Assembly: GCA_964507245.1 (NCBI GenBank)
Contig: CAZDQC010000001.1
Location: 14,572 to 78,571, forward strand
Source: GCA-2731375 sp964507245
Lineage (GTDB): Bacteria; Pseudomonadota; Alphaproteobacteria; GCA-2731375
DNA length: 64,000 bases
Direction: 5' to 3'
The notes below the pieces were generated by a model. It was not told the DNA's origin. It saw only the letters and a program-made list of their open reading frames with translations, and ran no database searches. Below are positions 1-8,862 of this stretch, piece by piece (position 1 is the stretch's first letter; each line of letters begins with the position of its first letter). Position numbers and translations under genes: made by a program.

Positions 1-691
1 GCCAATATAACGCGGTGTTAATAGCAATTACGGGTTTTTCCAGCCAACGCTCGGCTTCACTCGCCAGCTGCGCCATGCCCAGGTTTGTCCCGACCTGTAT
101 GATTGTGTCTACGCCGGGGCGGTTTACCTCTTGCATAGCATGACGCAGGGTCTGTTCGCCTTGCTCGGCGATATTCACAGGACTGGAGGCCTTAAGGCCA
201 GTAAGCGCCACAATGTCAAAGCCGCACTCGCCAAAATAGTTGCGCACCCGTTCGTCCGCAACCGGCCAATAGGGTGTAATCACGCCCAGGTGCCGAGCGC
301 CCACCGCTTCCAGTGCCGCGTGAGCGGCGGCCGAGCCCAGGGTCATAGTGCAGCTCGCCTTTGCCTCAAGCCGTTGCTGCAAGGCTTTGGCGCCGTCAGC
401 ACCGTCCCAGAAAGATTCAGCGGAAATGCCAATGATGATATGATCCACAAGGGCTGGTGTCAGGCCATCCACTGCATCGTCCAGGGTGGCCTTTATCTTG
501 ACCACGAGTTCCTCGAAATCCTCGTTGCTGTTTAGAGCCATGTTAGGGATCAGAAACCGCGCAGTATGGTTGGTCACACCCTGAGGTGCCATCATATGGA
601 ATTCCGGTTCGACAATGGTATTGGTGGCTGGAGTGACTACACCTAACTTCAAGCGCCAACCCAAGCGGTCTTGATGCCTCGTTATCGTCAT
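1..691 (-). CDS. Arylmalonate decarboxylase / maleate isomerase family protein (Asp/Glu racemase superfamily), partial
   Basis: The 3' end runs off the window; 230 residues are visible from ATG 691, which has a GGAG ribosome site about 9 bases upstream. The N-terminal motif VVTPATNTIVEPEF (residues 18-31) and the later LGVITPYWPVADERV (residues 135-149) are typical of the maleate cis-trans isomerase/AMDase family. Known maleate isomerases use two cysteines, one in a GCTSG-type and one in a CTNL-type motif. Here these positions read GISAESFW (88-95) and VGTNL (200-204), so neither catalytic cysteine is present. The first motif resembles the AMDase oxyanion loop, but AMDase keeps the second cysteine. 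Family membership is clear; the reaction is not predictable. It lies downstream of the P450 gene on the same strand, separated by 234 bases. Confidence 0.8.
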   Translation of the reverse strand, partial: MTITRHQDRLGWRLKLGVVTPATNTIVEPEFHMMAPQGVTNHTARFLIPNMALNSNEDFEELVVKIKATLDDAVDGLTPALVDHIIIGISAESFWDGADGAKALQQRLEAKASCTMTLGSAAAHAALEAVGARHLGVITPYWPVADERVRNYFGECGFDIVALTGLKASSPVNIAEQGEQTLRHAMQEVNRPGVDTIIQVGTNLGMAQLASEAERWLEKPVIAINTALYW

Positions 692-925
692 AATCGATTT
701 CTCCGCTCGTCGATTGCGAATACATACAGTCTAAACGATAGGAAGCACTTTTCCGGCACCACCTCGTCTATATGGTACATGGGCCGTTCCAGTAGGGCCT
801 TTGCTTCCGGTGGCGAGTTAGACGGAGGCATGGAACATCAGATTTGTCATCGGAACACATGATCTCCGGCACCAGGACCAGCGCAATTCTGTTAACAAGG
901 TGGGTGCTAGTTCTCAAGTCGGCTC

Positions 926-2272
926 CTAGCGCCGGCTAAGGATCACCGGCAATCCGTCCTTGGGTTTGGGAATTGGAATGGCTTGCCAGCGGTCTTGGTA
1001 ACCCACCGGGAGCGTAATCCGAAAATGCTGAAGGAATTGATGTAGGAAGGCACGGACCTGCATGATTGCGAAATGCATGCCGATACATTTATGAGCACCG
1101 CCACCGAATGGCGTCCAGGCGAAACGATGGCCTCGATCCTCGGCCCGATTATCAGAAAAACGGTCGGGGTCAAATCGGTCCGGGTGGGTCCACCATGCCG
1201 GGTCCATGGCCACGAGACCTGGACTGACGGTTACGGATGTTTCTCCGGGTATCTCGTAGCCTCCAAATTCGAACGAGTGTTCAGCATAACGAGGCAGAAA
1301 CGGTACGGGTGGACGATAGCGTAAAGCTTCCTTGAGTACCCGTTCGGTCAATTCCAACTTATCCAAATCATCATAAGCCAATTGATCCGAGCCCACGGCC
1401 ATGACTTCCGCCCGCACGGCATCTTGCCATTCGGGATATTGCGCTAAGGCCCAAATCATTGTGGTCAAGGCCGAGGTGGTGGTGTCATGGGCCGCCATAA
1501 GCAAAAAATTTAAATGATCAACAATTTCATTGTCTGTAAAAAAAGCTCCGTCTTCGGATTCGGCTTTGCAGAACTGGCTGAACATATCGTTGCCGTTGCC
1601 CGCGCGGCGGGCCGGGATCAGTTCTCGAAAATAGTCCAACAGGAATGCCCTTGCCCTGACGCCGCGGCGCATCTGACTGCCGGGCCACGGACGACGTAGG
1701 ATTGCCAAGGAGGCAGCTACTTCATCCACAAACGCCTGGTTTATCCGTGAGGCGTCGGCCCCCATCTCTAATCCCAAAAAGACCGAGGCGCCAAGCTCCA
1801 AGGTCAGATCCTTAATTGCGGGATAGAACTCAAACCGCTCTGAGGGTGTCCAGATCTGCAGGGTGGCGGCGATGCCTTGATTCAAGTGTTGCATGTAGTC
1901 CTGCATGGGCCGGGGCTTAAAGGCTACTTGCATGATCCGACGGTGGGCACGGTGATCCTCAAAATCTCGCAGCATCAAACCTTTTGGGAATAGCTTTTCT
2001 AGAATGTCCCAGCCATTCTTTGACGAGAAAATTCGCTCCCGATCCATTAGGACGTATTCCAAAGCGTCGGCACCATGCAAGACGACCGTCTCGCCGCCAA
2101 ATGCGCTGAATTTATAAACGAGGCCATGCTCCTCGCGCCGGCTCTGGTGAAAGGCAAAGGGGTCCCGAAGAAATTCGAAGGTGCTTCCAAAAATCGGCAT
2201 ACCCATGTGGCCGGGTATATGGTCAAGCCGACCGGTCTTGGGTCCAGCCTTGATAGTTTCACTCAACGCCAT
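926..2272 (-). CDS. Cytochrome P450
   Basis: Soluble 448-residue P450 monooxygenase. Visible hallmarks are the I-helix AAHDTTT (oxygen activation), the K-helix ExxR in KEALRYRPP, and the haem-binding loop FGGGAHKCIG, with Cys396 as the axial thiolate. There is no membrane anchor, as usual for bacterial enzymes. The overall pattern (HGLVYKF, LFPKGLMLRDFEDHRAHRR) resembles the CYP120/CYP26-like group, which is an inference from motif memory. ATG 2272 follows an AAGGGGA ribosome site. No ferredoxin or ferredoxin reductase gene is nearby, so electrons must come from elsewhere. Neighbours (SDR, molybdenum hydroxylase) suggest an oxidative catabolic setting, but the substrate is unknown. Confidence 0.93.
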   Translation of the reverse strand: MALSETIKAGPKTGRLDHIPGHMGMPIFGSTFEFLRDPFAFHQSRREEHGLVYKFSAFGGETVVLHGADALEYVLMDRERIFSSKNGWDILEKLFPKGLMLRDFEDHRAHRRIMQVAFKPRPMQDYMQHLNQGIAATLQIWTPSERFEFYPAIKDLTLELGASVFLGLEMGADASRINQAFVDEVAASLAILRRPWPGSQMRRGVRARAFLLDYFRELIPARRAGNGNDMFSQFCKAESEDGAFFTDNEIVDHLNFLLMAAHDTTTSALTTMIWALAQYPEWQDAVRAEVMAVGSDQLAYDDLDKLELTERVLKEALRYRPPVPFLPRYAEHSFEFGGYEIPGETSVTVSPGLVAMDPAWWTHPDRFDPDRFSDNRAEDRGHRFAWTPFGGGAHKCIGMHFAIMQVRAFLHQFLQHFRITLPVGYQDRWQAIPIPKPKDGLPVILSRR

Positions 2273-2747
2273 AATTGGTGGTCCCCTTGAACGCTTGCGG
2301 CAACAATAGAATATGAAACTATTTTATTCATTATCAAGGCGTAACCCAACAAATCTAGAGTAATTCATGGTACGAGGTGAAGACGATGTTAGGTTGCGTT
2401 TGGTCTCTAGCCGATGGCAGAGGAGCGCGAACTAAGCTGTCTGATCGCCACTGTCGGACCGAGACTTAACCCATGGTAGCGCCGTTGAGAAAAGGCATGA
2501 TGCTTAACGTTTGGATCGAAGACCTGGTGGTAAGCTGAAAGAAATAGGTATGGACCAAATAGTCTATTTCCTTGCATCTACAGGACGCTTGGTATCGAGC
2601 TGGTAAATTGAAATGCGGTAACCAAAATTATTCAGCTGGACCCAGAGCACAATTTGTTAATGTCGGCAGTTATTTCTGTAAGCGGCTCTTGGCATCTGGT
2701 TTCAAGGCGTTGATGATATAGGCTGTTTTTCGGAGAGGAAAATCATC
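2273..2747. other. Divergent intergenic region, 475 bases, no gene recognised
   Basis: This separates the leftward P450 from the rightward SDR and must hold both promoters. No open frame resembling a known protein was found on either strand. The only notable structure is a spaced inverted repeat at 2541-2570. Confidence 0.6.
2541..2570. promoter_or_regulatory. Inverted repeat, possible operator
   Basis: GAAATAG and CTATTTC form perfect 7-base arms separated by 16 bases. The centre-to-centre distance of about two helical turns and the position between divergent genes would suit a dimeric regulator. No regulator gene lies beside it, so this is only a candidate. Confidence 0.3.
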
Positions 2748-3524
2748 ATGGGCACATTACGAGGCCAAACCGCATTCGTAACAGGTGGGGGCACCGGTAT
2801 CGGGCGGGCCATCGCCATTGATTTAGCGGCAGCCGGGGCTAGGGTTGTTGTATGCGGCCGACGTACGGAACCTTTGGAAGAAACAATTCAGGCGGTGAGC
2901 GTTGCGGGTGGTGTGGCGAGTGCCGTGATCTGCGACTTGACAGATCCCGAGGCTATCGAATCTTGCGCTCTCGCTTTACTAGCGGAACACGGTACAATCG
3001 ATATCTTGATCAACAACGCTGGCTTCAGTTCCGTGGTTCGGAGCGTCCGTTTCATTGGGGCCGACGAATGGCGCGGCGTCATGGATGTCAACACGATGGG
3101 CCCCGCTATGATGACAAGGGCTCTTCTACAGCCGATGATTGATCAAGGACGTGGTGATATTGTTATGATTGCCTCTATGGCTGGCGTCAATCCTTCTGTA
3201 ATGGCCGGATCCGTCTATAGCGCGGCCAAGACGGCAGCGCGGGTTTATATGAATATTTTAGCCCAGGAAATGCGGCCTCACGGTATCCGTGCAATTACGG
3301 TGTCGCCGGGCGAAGTGGATACACCTATCATGGATAATCGGCCCCTGGTGCCCGACGCGGAAACCCGTGCCCGTATGATGATGCCGGAAGATATCTCATC
3401 TGCCGTCTTGATGGCCGTGACTTTGCCGCGGCGAGCGATGGTTTCAGAAATTCACATCGGCGCTACCGACCCACGGGATATGTCAGCCGATATTGCGGCC
3501 TCCAAAAACAAGAATTCAGCATAG
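2748..3524 (+). CDS. SDR family NAD(P)-dependent oxidoreductase
   Basis: Classical short-chain dehydrogenase/reductase of 258 residues. The dinucleotide-binding TGGGTGIG motif is at residues 12-19, NNAG follows at about residue 89, and the catalytic Ser plus YSAAK (Tyr-x3-Lys) are intact around residue 155. VSPGEVDTPI is the usual post-active-site segment. ATG 2748 is preceded by GGAGAGGAAAATC. The substrate is unknown. It sits about 120 bases upstream of a molybdenum hydroxylase gene and may act with it, oxidising or reducing an alcohol/ketone intermediate; this link is inferred from position only. Confidence 0.93.
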   Translation: MGTLRGQTAFVTGGGTGIGRAIAIDLAAAGARVVVCGRRTEPLEETIQAVSVAGGVASAVICDLTDPEAIESCALALLAEHGTIDILINNAGFSSVVRSVRFIGADEWRGVMDVNTMGPAMMTRALLQPMIDQGRGDIVMIASMAGVNPSVMAGSVYSAAKTAARVYMNILAQEMRPHGIRAITVSPGEVDTPIMDNRPLVPDAETRARMMMPEDISSAVLMAVTLPRRAMVSEIHIGATDPRDMSADIAASKNKNSA

Positions 3525-3643
3525 AAATAAAGACGCCGGTAGCAATTGGCATCGGAGACTGTGTTGGGACCGGCTTGTGCACTATATGGCGGTGGCAGTA
3601 TTATTGCCTTGCAAACAATAGTCGAGATCAGAAGGCAATGGGA

Positions 3644-5908
3644 ATGAACGACAACAGCCAGAAATTCAATTGGATTGGCAAGCGTCCCATCCGCCCCGAT
3701 GGGGTTGAGAAGGTAACTGGCGCGGCGCAATATGGCGCTGATCTTAGCTTGCCAGGAATGCTCGTGGGCAAAGTTTTGCGAAGCCCACATGCGCATGCCC
3801 GCATTCGCGGTATAGATACCTCGAAAGCCGAGGCGTTGAAGGGCGTCAAGGCAGTGATCACCAAGGATGATATCCTAGACTTCCCCTCGGTATATGTTGG
3901 GCCGGCGCGGGTGCAACAAAACTTACATCATATAACCCGCAACGTCATGGCTCGGGAAAAAGCTTTGTACGAAGGTCATGCTGTTGCTGCCATTGCCGCT
4001 ATTTCCACAACCGTTGCAGATGAAGCCTTAAAACTAATCGAAGTGGATTATGAGATTTTGCCTCATGCAACAGATGTTGCTGCAGCATTGGAGGCCGATG
4101 CGCCATTATTGCATGAAGATCAAATTACTTTGGGCATGGAACCAGCACCAACCGAGCCGTCTAATGTTGCAAAATTTGCTGAATTTGAACGGGGTGATTT
4201 AGAAGCAGGTTTTGCAGCAGCCGATGAAGTGGTTGAAATGGAATTCTCAACTGGAGCCGTGCACCAGGGTTATATAGAGCCTCATGCTGCTGTTGCTCGA
4301 TTCAATCAGGATGGCCAGGCGGAATTGTGGACGTGCACTCAAGGTCATTTTGTGGTGCGTAATGCCGTCGCTAAATTATTGGATATGAACCTCGCTGATT
4401 TGAAGGTGACACCCTCTGAACTGGGAGGCGGCTTTGGTGGCAAGACGGTTGTGTATCTGGAACCTCTTGTGGTTGCACTATCACGCAAAAGTGGTCTGCC
4501 GGTGAAGATTGTTATGTCGAGGATCGAGGTCTTTCAGGCGTCAGGTCCCACCTCTGACAGCATCATGAAAGTGAAAATTGGTGCTAAAAAAGACGGAACA
4601 ATTTGCGGGGCTAAGGCCAAGTTATGGTTCGGTGCTGGCGCCTTCCCTGGGGCACCAGTTATCGGCGCTGCGATGTGCGCCTTCTCCCGTTACGATTTGG
4701 CAAACGTTCGGGCTGAAGCTTATGACGTAACTGTTAATCGGGGCAAAGCGGCTGCCTATCGCGCACCGGGCTCTCCAATTGCTGCTTTTGCGGTTGAAAG
4801 CGTTCTGGACGTGCTGGCCAGGAAGATTGGTATGGACCCCTTGGCGTTACGATTAAAAAATGCTGCCCGCAATGGGTCGACTACCGTGTTTGGTCAGACC
4901 TTCAACTCCATCGGTTATGCGGAAACCATCGAAGCCTTGATGGATCATCCACATTACAAATCACCCCTCGGCCCCAACCAAGGCCGAGGCGTGGCTTCCG
5001 GATTTTGGTTCAACGGCGGCGGCGATTCTGCAGCCACTATGGCCATCAACGATGACGGTACGGCGGTAGTGGCTACAGGCAGCCCGGATGTGGGCGGCTC
5101 CCGGGCTTCTATGGCGATCATGGCGGCGGAATCCCTGGGTATTGACTATGATCAGGTGCGTGCCACCGTGGCCGATACCGCCAATGTGGGTTACACCCAT
5201 GTCACCGGCGGAAGTCGAGTGACTTTGGCTTCTGGCCTAGCGGTGGTGAATTCCGCTAAGGAAGTTATCAACGAACTCTGCGTCCGAGCTGCCCGAATTT
5301 GGGACGTGGATCCTGAGGGTGTAATTTGGGAGGATGGTTGTGCTAAACCGGCTTCTACCAACGTAGGCGATTTTGAACCGTTGTCGTTAAAGGAGATAGC
5401 GGCTCAAAAATCTGCTACTGGCGGGCCGATCGTGGGTAGCGCTGGCGTCAGTCCCACGGGTGTAGGTCCTGGCGTTGCGACCCAGATTGTTGATGTCGAG
5501 GTAGACCCTGAAACAGGCCATGTGAGCATCATCCGTTTTACGGCTGCACAGGATGCGGGCAGGGCTATCCATCCTTCCTATGTGGAAGGGCAAATTCAAG
5601 GTGGCGTCGTTCAAGGTATCGGTTGGGCTTTGAACGAGGAATACATTTATGGTGAAGATGGACGCATGCAAAATACCGGATTTCTAGATTATCGTATGCC
5701 GCTGGCATCAGACCTGCCGATGATCGAAGCGGTAGTTGTCGAAGTGCCCAATCCGGACCATCCCTATGGTGTGAAGGGAGTTGGTGAAGCCAACATCGTT
5801 CCAGTCATGGCGGCAATCGCAAATGCCATCAAAGATGCCGTTGGTGTCCGCATGACTTCGTTGCCTATGTCGCCGCCAAAAGTACTGGCAGCTCTAGATA
5901 ATAACTGA
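3644..5908 (+). CDS. Xanthine dehydrogenase family protein, molybdopterin-binding (large) subunit
   Basis: About 754 residues, matching the CoxL/XdhB/KhsC-type catalytic subunit of molybdenum hydroxylases. It begins with the family pattern IGKRPIRPDGVEKVTGAAQYGADL-like N terminus (a/b hammerhead domain), has GGGFGGK for cofactor binding, AYRAPGSP at the position of the CoxL active-site loop, and ends with GVGEANIVP, whose Glu is the catalytic base in the family. AYRAPGSP differs from the AYRCSFR of form I CO dehydrogenase, so it is not a CO dehydrogenase. Start 3644 was preferred over ATG 3638 because AGAAGG is 8 bases upstream. The FAD and 2Fe-2S subunits that normally accompany it are absent nearby. 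The first half looks richer in A/T than the second. Confidence 0.92.
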   Translation: MNDNSQKFNWIGKRPIRPDGVEKVTGAAQYGADLSLPGMLVGKVLRSPHAHARIRGIDTSKAEALKGVKAVITKDDILDFPSVYVGPARVQQNLHHITRNVMAREKALYEGHAVAAIAAISTTVADEALKLIEVDYEILPHATDVAAALEADAPLLHEDQITLGMEPAPTEPSNVAKFAEFERGDLEAGFAAADEVVEMEFSTGAVHQGYIEPHAAVARFNQDGQAELWTCTQGHFVVRNAVAKLLDMNLADLKVTPSELGGGFGGKTVVYLEPLVVALSRKSGLPVKIVMSRIEVFQASGPTSDSIMKVKIGAKKDGTICGAKAKLWFGAGAFPGAPVIGAAMCAFSRYDLANVRAEAYDVTVNRGKAAAYRAPGSPIAAFAVESVLDVLARKIGMDPLALRLKNAARNGSTTVFGQTFNSIGYAETIEALMDHPHYKSPLGPNQGRGVASGFWFNGGGDSAATMAINDDGTAVVATGSPDVGGSRASMAIMAAESLGIDYDQVRATVADTANVGYTHVTGGSRVTLASGLAVVNSAKEVINELCVRAARIWDVDPEGVIWEDGCAKPASTNVGDFEPLSLKEIAAQKSATGGPIVGSAGVSPTGVGPGVATQIVDVEVDPETGHVSIIRFTAAQDAGRAIHPSYVEGQIQGGVVQGIGWALNEEYIYGEDGRMQNTGFLDYRMPLASDLPMIEAVVVEVPNPDHPYGVKGVGEANIVPVMAAIANAIKDAVGVRMTSLPMSPPKVLAALDNN

Positions 5909-5942
5909 TCGAGCAGGTTGCTTCCTGCGAAGAGGGCTGTAT

Positions 5943-5984
5943 TTTGGCCACCCCTTAGCTAGTGGTAATTCACTAGGGGCCAAA
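5943..5984. promoter_or_regulatory. Imperfect hairpin between the molybdenum hydroxylase and aminotransferase genes
   Basis: TTTGG, CCCC and TAGTG on the left pair in order with CACTA, GGGG and CCAAA on the right around a GTAATT loop, giving 14 base pairs with bulges on the left arm only. It ends 17 bases before ATG 6002. It lacks a T run, so it is not a classic intrinsic terminator. It may be a processing, attenuation or leader structure. Confidence 0.45.
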
Positions 5985-6001
5985 TCAATGGAGTAGGTCT
6001 C

Positions 6002-6847
6002 ATGGATGCAGTCTTTTTCCATGACGGTAAGTGGTACGATGAACAACCCCTGCTGATCGGGCCGATGAACCATGCCTTTTGGATGTCCTCGGTGGTGTTT
6101 GATGGTGCAAGGGGTATGGGCGGTCTGGTTCCGGATGTGGAGGAACATTCCGCTCGGCTGATAAATTCTGCCAACAATATGATGCTTGAACCGGATATGG
6201 AGGCTGGTGAAATCGCGGAATTGTGCCGTGAGGGCGTCCGCAGATTACCCAAGGATATAGAATGCTACATTCGGCCCATGTATTTTGCCCGTGAAGGCTT
6301 TTTGGTACCGGAAGCCGATAGCACAGAATTTGTTCTTGCCGTCTATGACAACCCGATACCGCCCGAGGGACCCTTCAAGGTCTGTATGTCTTCTCGCCGC
6401 CGCCCAGCCCGCGACATGGCGCCTACCACAGCAAAGGCCTCCTGCCTATACCCAAATACATCTCTGGCTCTGGCGGATGCGGCCAAGCGTGGTTTTGATA
6501 ATGCCGTGGTGTTAGACCCCAACGGAAACGTGGCTGAATTTCTCTCCGCTAACTTGTGGATCGTCAGGGACGGCGTAGCCTTCACGCCTGCAATTAACGG
6601 CACTTTTTTGAATGGCGTCACCCGGCAACGCACTATCGAACTACTTCGTGCGGATGGCGTGGATGTGGTGGAAGGCACTCTGACCATTGACGATGTCCGG
6701 GAGGCTGATGAAATATTTTCATCTGGTAACCATGCCAAAATCCGCGCGGTCACTCAGTTTGAGGACCGCGAGCTACAGCCGGGTCCCATTGGCAGACGTG
6801 CCAAAGAACTCTACTTCGAATATGCCCAGGATTTTTCGGTGTTTTGA
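6002..6847 (+). CDS. Class IV aminotransferase, branched-chain amino acid aminotransferase-like
   Basis: PLP-dependent fold type IV enzyme of 281 residues, related to IlvE and D-amino acid aminotransferase. The Schiff-base lysine is in TTAKASCLYPN, and NVAEFLSANLWIV corresponds to the EGAGENLF segment of IlvE that contacts PLP. TPAINGTFLNGVTR matches the phosphate-binding Gly-Ile-Thr-Arg-type region. The start ATG follows GGAG. A second class IV aminotransferase is encoded at 34758-35681, so at least one probably does not serve valine/leucine synthesis. Immediately downstream lies an MFS pseudogene whose remnant ends against this gene's 3' end. Confidence 0.88.
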   Translation: MDAVFFHDGKWYDEQPLLIGPMNHAFWMSSVVFDGARGMGGLVPDVEEHSARLINSANNMMLEPDMEAGEIAELCREGVRRLPKDIECYIRPMYFAREGFLVPEADSTEFVLAVYDNPIPPEGPFKVCMSSRRRPARDMAPTTAKASCLYPNTSLALADAAKRGFDNAVVLDPNGNVAEFLSANLWIVRDGVAFTPAINGTFLNGVTRQRTIELLRADGVDVVEGTLTIDDVREADEIFSSGNHAKIRAVTQFEDRELQPGPIGRRAKELYFEYAQDFSVF

Positions 6848-7498
6848 GCTGGATAGAGGTCTCACTAGGATGACTGGGAGGCGAAGCGGTCCAATGGCTT
6901 CTCGCACGGACTGCATTTTACCTTCTTTTTCAGTAGACTCATTAATCTGCAAGCCAATAGCCAGTAACGGAACCAGAAGTACCAAAAATGCCATTATGGT
7001 TAGCGTCTCACGCCAACCAAATACGCCCAGCACCCCCTGTACGCTAGGCACAAACAAAAACATTCCAAACGAACTCGCAGCAATTACCGTGCCAAACACA
7101 AACCCTCGTCGTTCATTTGGCGCCACCTTGCTGACGACGCCCAGGACAATGACCTGAGTGGTACCCGCCAGACCCAACCCGACCGAAAGGCCTAGGGATA
7201 TGTGTAAGTCAAGTGCATTGGCGCTGATACTCATCAGCCAGAGGCCCAGCGCATACAACAAGGTGCCGCTGACAATGACTTTGACCGATCCGAAACGGTC
7301 AGCGATCAAGCCGGCGATAGGTTGAACAAAACCAAATAACAAGGCCTGAATGGCGATAACCAGACCGAAAGTCTGTCGACTGATGTCCAGGCCGGCAACA
7401 ACGGGCCGCAAAAATATTCCAAACGTCTGACGCTAACCGTTTGCCACTAGCACGATCATTAAGCTGCTAAGCAGCATGATACAGATTTTACAGGACAT
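6848..7498 (-). pseudogene. MFS transporter, decayed (internal stop and missing C-terminal half)
   Basis: Reading from ATG 7498, the frame gives a hydrophobic segment ending LMIVLVANG, then a TAG stop at 7433-7435, then continues in the same frame with RQTFGIFLRPVVAGLDISRQ and five clear transmembrane-type segments (for example GFVQPIAGLIADRFGS, the MFS motif A region). RQTFGIFLRP is the normal continuation of the first helix in this MFS group, so the TAG replaces a sense codon. After VREA the sequence loses similarity and meets the aminotransferase gene. About 190 of the expected 400 codons remain. Two independent lesions make function very unlikely. Confidence 0.82.
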
Positions 7499-7509
7499 AG
7501 ATGGTTGGC

Positions 7510-8058
7510 TTAGGCCGGTATTGCGTCGATTAGGATACCGGCCAAAATTGCAGGTTCGTCGGTATAATTGACCCACGCATGATTGGTGCCCCGCTGAATC
7601 ATTACATCCAAGGGTTCCATATTCACCTCACCATGATCCAGGATCATAGTGACTTTCCCAGAAAGAAGAATGATGTAATCCACGGTATTTGTCTTGTGCA
7701 TCCCGACCTGGCCTGATTTGTCGTCATGGGTGCCACTAGCTCCCATTTTCGCAAAATTCTCGGCATCGCGACGATACCGCTCCTCGTCCGACAGGTCGGA
7801 ATCCCAAGCTTTGGGCCGGATTTGAAAGAACCGGAATACGCTTCCCCTGGCTGGCGGAACCAGCGTAACTTGGGTATCCGCCGCGTCCGACCGGCTGTTA
7901 TTGTCGGCAGGTGCAGAAAAAGTACGCCAAAGGTCTGTTAAACCGCGCCCTTCCTGGGCCGAATTTTCTAGGACGTGGGGCGACGGGGCGTCCTCGATAA
8001 TCATAGAATTGCCATGTGCATCATGGCCAGTGATGATCCTGCGAACAGGTCTTAACAT
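7510..8058 (-). CDS. Cupin domain-containing protein
   Basis: 182 residues. The C-terminal half has the cupin core: HKTNTVDYIILLSGKVTMIL-like motif 1, MEPLDVMIQRGTNHAWVN as motif 2, with His and acidic residues in metal-ligand positions. The N-terminal half starts MLRPVRRIITGHDAHGNSMI, a pattern common to small cupins near catabolic genes. ATG 8058 follows AAGGAAAA. The biochemical role is unknown; such proteins are often isomerase-, dioxygenase- or sensor-like. The MFS pseudogene begins 12 bases downstream on the same strand, so the two were probably once an enzyme-transporter pair. Confidence 0.85.
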   Translation of the reverse strand: MLRPVRRIITGHDAHGNSMIIEDAPSPHVLENSAQEGRGLTDLWRTFSAPADNNSRSDAADTQVTLVPPARGSVFRFFQIRPKAWDSDLSDEERYRRDAENFAKMGASGTHDDKSGQVGMHKTNTVDYIILLSGKVTMILDHGEVNMEPLDVMIQRGTNHAWVNYTDEPAILAGILIDAIPA

Positions 8059-8145
8059 ACCGCGTTTTCCTTAATTTGTTTCTGGCGAGGTTGCATAAAT
8101 TCACGACAACCGTATTTCAAAATATTCAGCTAGGGAAAATTTACA

Positions 8146-8862
8146 CTACCAAGGAATAGTCTCGCCATCGTAGTTGAGAAAGGCGCCGTTATCGGACGGG
8201 CCGAGCTTGGCAATAATTTGGCGAATGCACCTAGCGCTGTCTTGGGGCAAAATTGGAGCGGCGCTGCCACCCATATCTGTCCGCACCCAGCCAGGATGAA
8301 ACGAGGTTACGATTACGCCCTGTGGCCCTAGATCATTGGCCAAAATTTTCATCACCATATTCACGGCTGCTTTGGACGAACGGTAAACGATGGAATTCGG
8401 AGCGGACGTAGCGGCAATCGAACCCATGCGGGAGGATATTGTGATTAGCTTTCTTTGCTTCGAAGCAATTATGTTGTCTGCGAAGGTTTCAGCCACGCGA
8501 GTAGGTCCCAGGACATTTGTCGACAGGCAATTTTGCCACGCCGTATAGTCGATATTGCCACGGGTAGCACTGCCTTGTCCCATGATGCCGGCATTGTTGA
8601 TAAGAACATCAAAGGGTTGTCCGCCTAACTCATTGTTAAGATTGGTGACGGATAGAGCATCGTCCACATTCAGCGGATGAACAGTGACACGACCATTTGA
8701 TTGGTCGACAATTTCGGCTAGTTCAGATGCTTGTCCAGGTGTGCGGCAGCAGGCGAAGACGCGCCAGCCATCTGCACCGTACTGCCGTACAAATTCAAGT
8801 CCGATGCCGCGCGATGCGCCAGTGACAAAAACAGTTTGCATCGGGTGAATATATGCAATCAC
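8146..8862 (-). CDS. SDR family oxidoreductase, CsgA/short carbonyl reductase-like
   Basis: Short SDR with VFVTGASRGIGLEF near the N terminus, INNAG in the middle and YRSSKAAVNMV as the Tyr-x3-Lys catalytic motif. Post-motif residues FHPGWVRTDMGG are typical of the CsgA-like subgroup. The GTG at 8862 overlaps the TGA of the upstream gene (GTGA), which suggests translational coupling. The ATG at 8841 would start right before QTVFVTG as most relatives do and is a serious alternative; neither has a strong ribosome site. The substrate is unknown. Confidence 0.9.
   Translation of the reverse strand: MIAYIHPMQTVFVTGASRGIGLEFVRQYGADGWRVFACCRTPGQASELAEIVDQSNGRVTVHPLNVDDALSVTNLNNELGGQPFDVLINNAGIMGQGSATRGNIDYTAWQNCLSTNVLGPTRVAETFADNIIASKQRKLITISSRMGSIAATSAPNSIVYRSSKAAVNMVMKILANDLGPQGVIVTSFHPGWVRTDMGGSAAPILPQDSARCIRQIIAKLGPSDNGAFLNYDGETIPW

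Noticed and set aside
3644..5908. Aerobic CO dehydrogenase large subunit
   Set aside because: The active-site loop is AYRAPGSP, not AYRCSFR, and coxS/coxM are absent.
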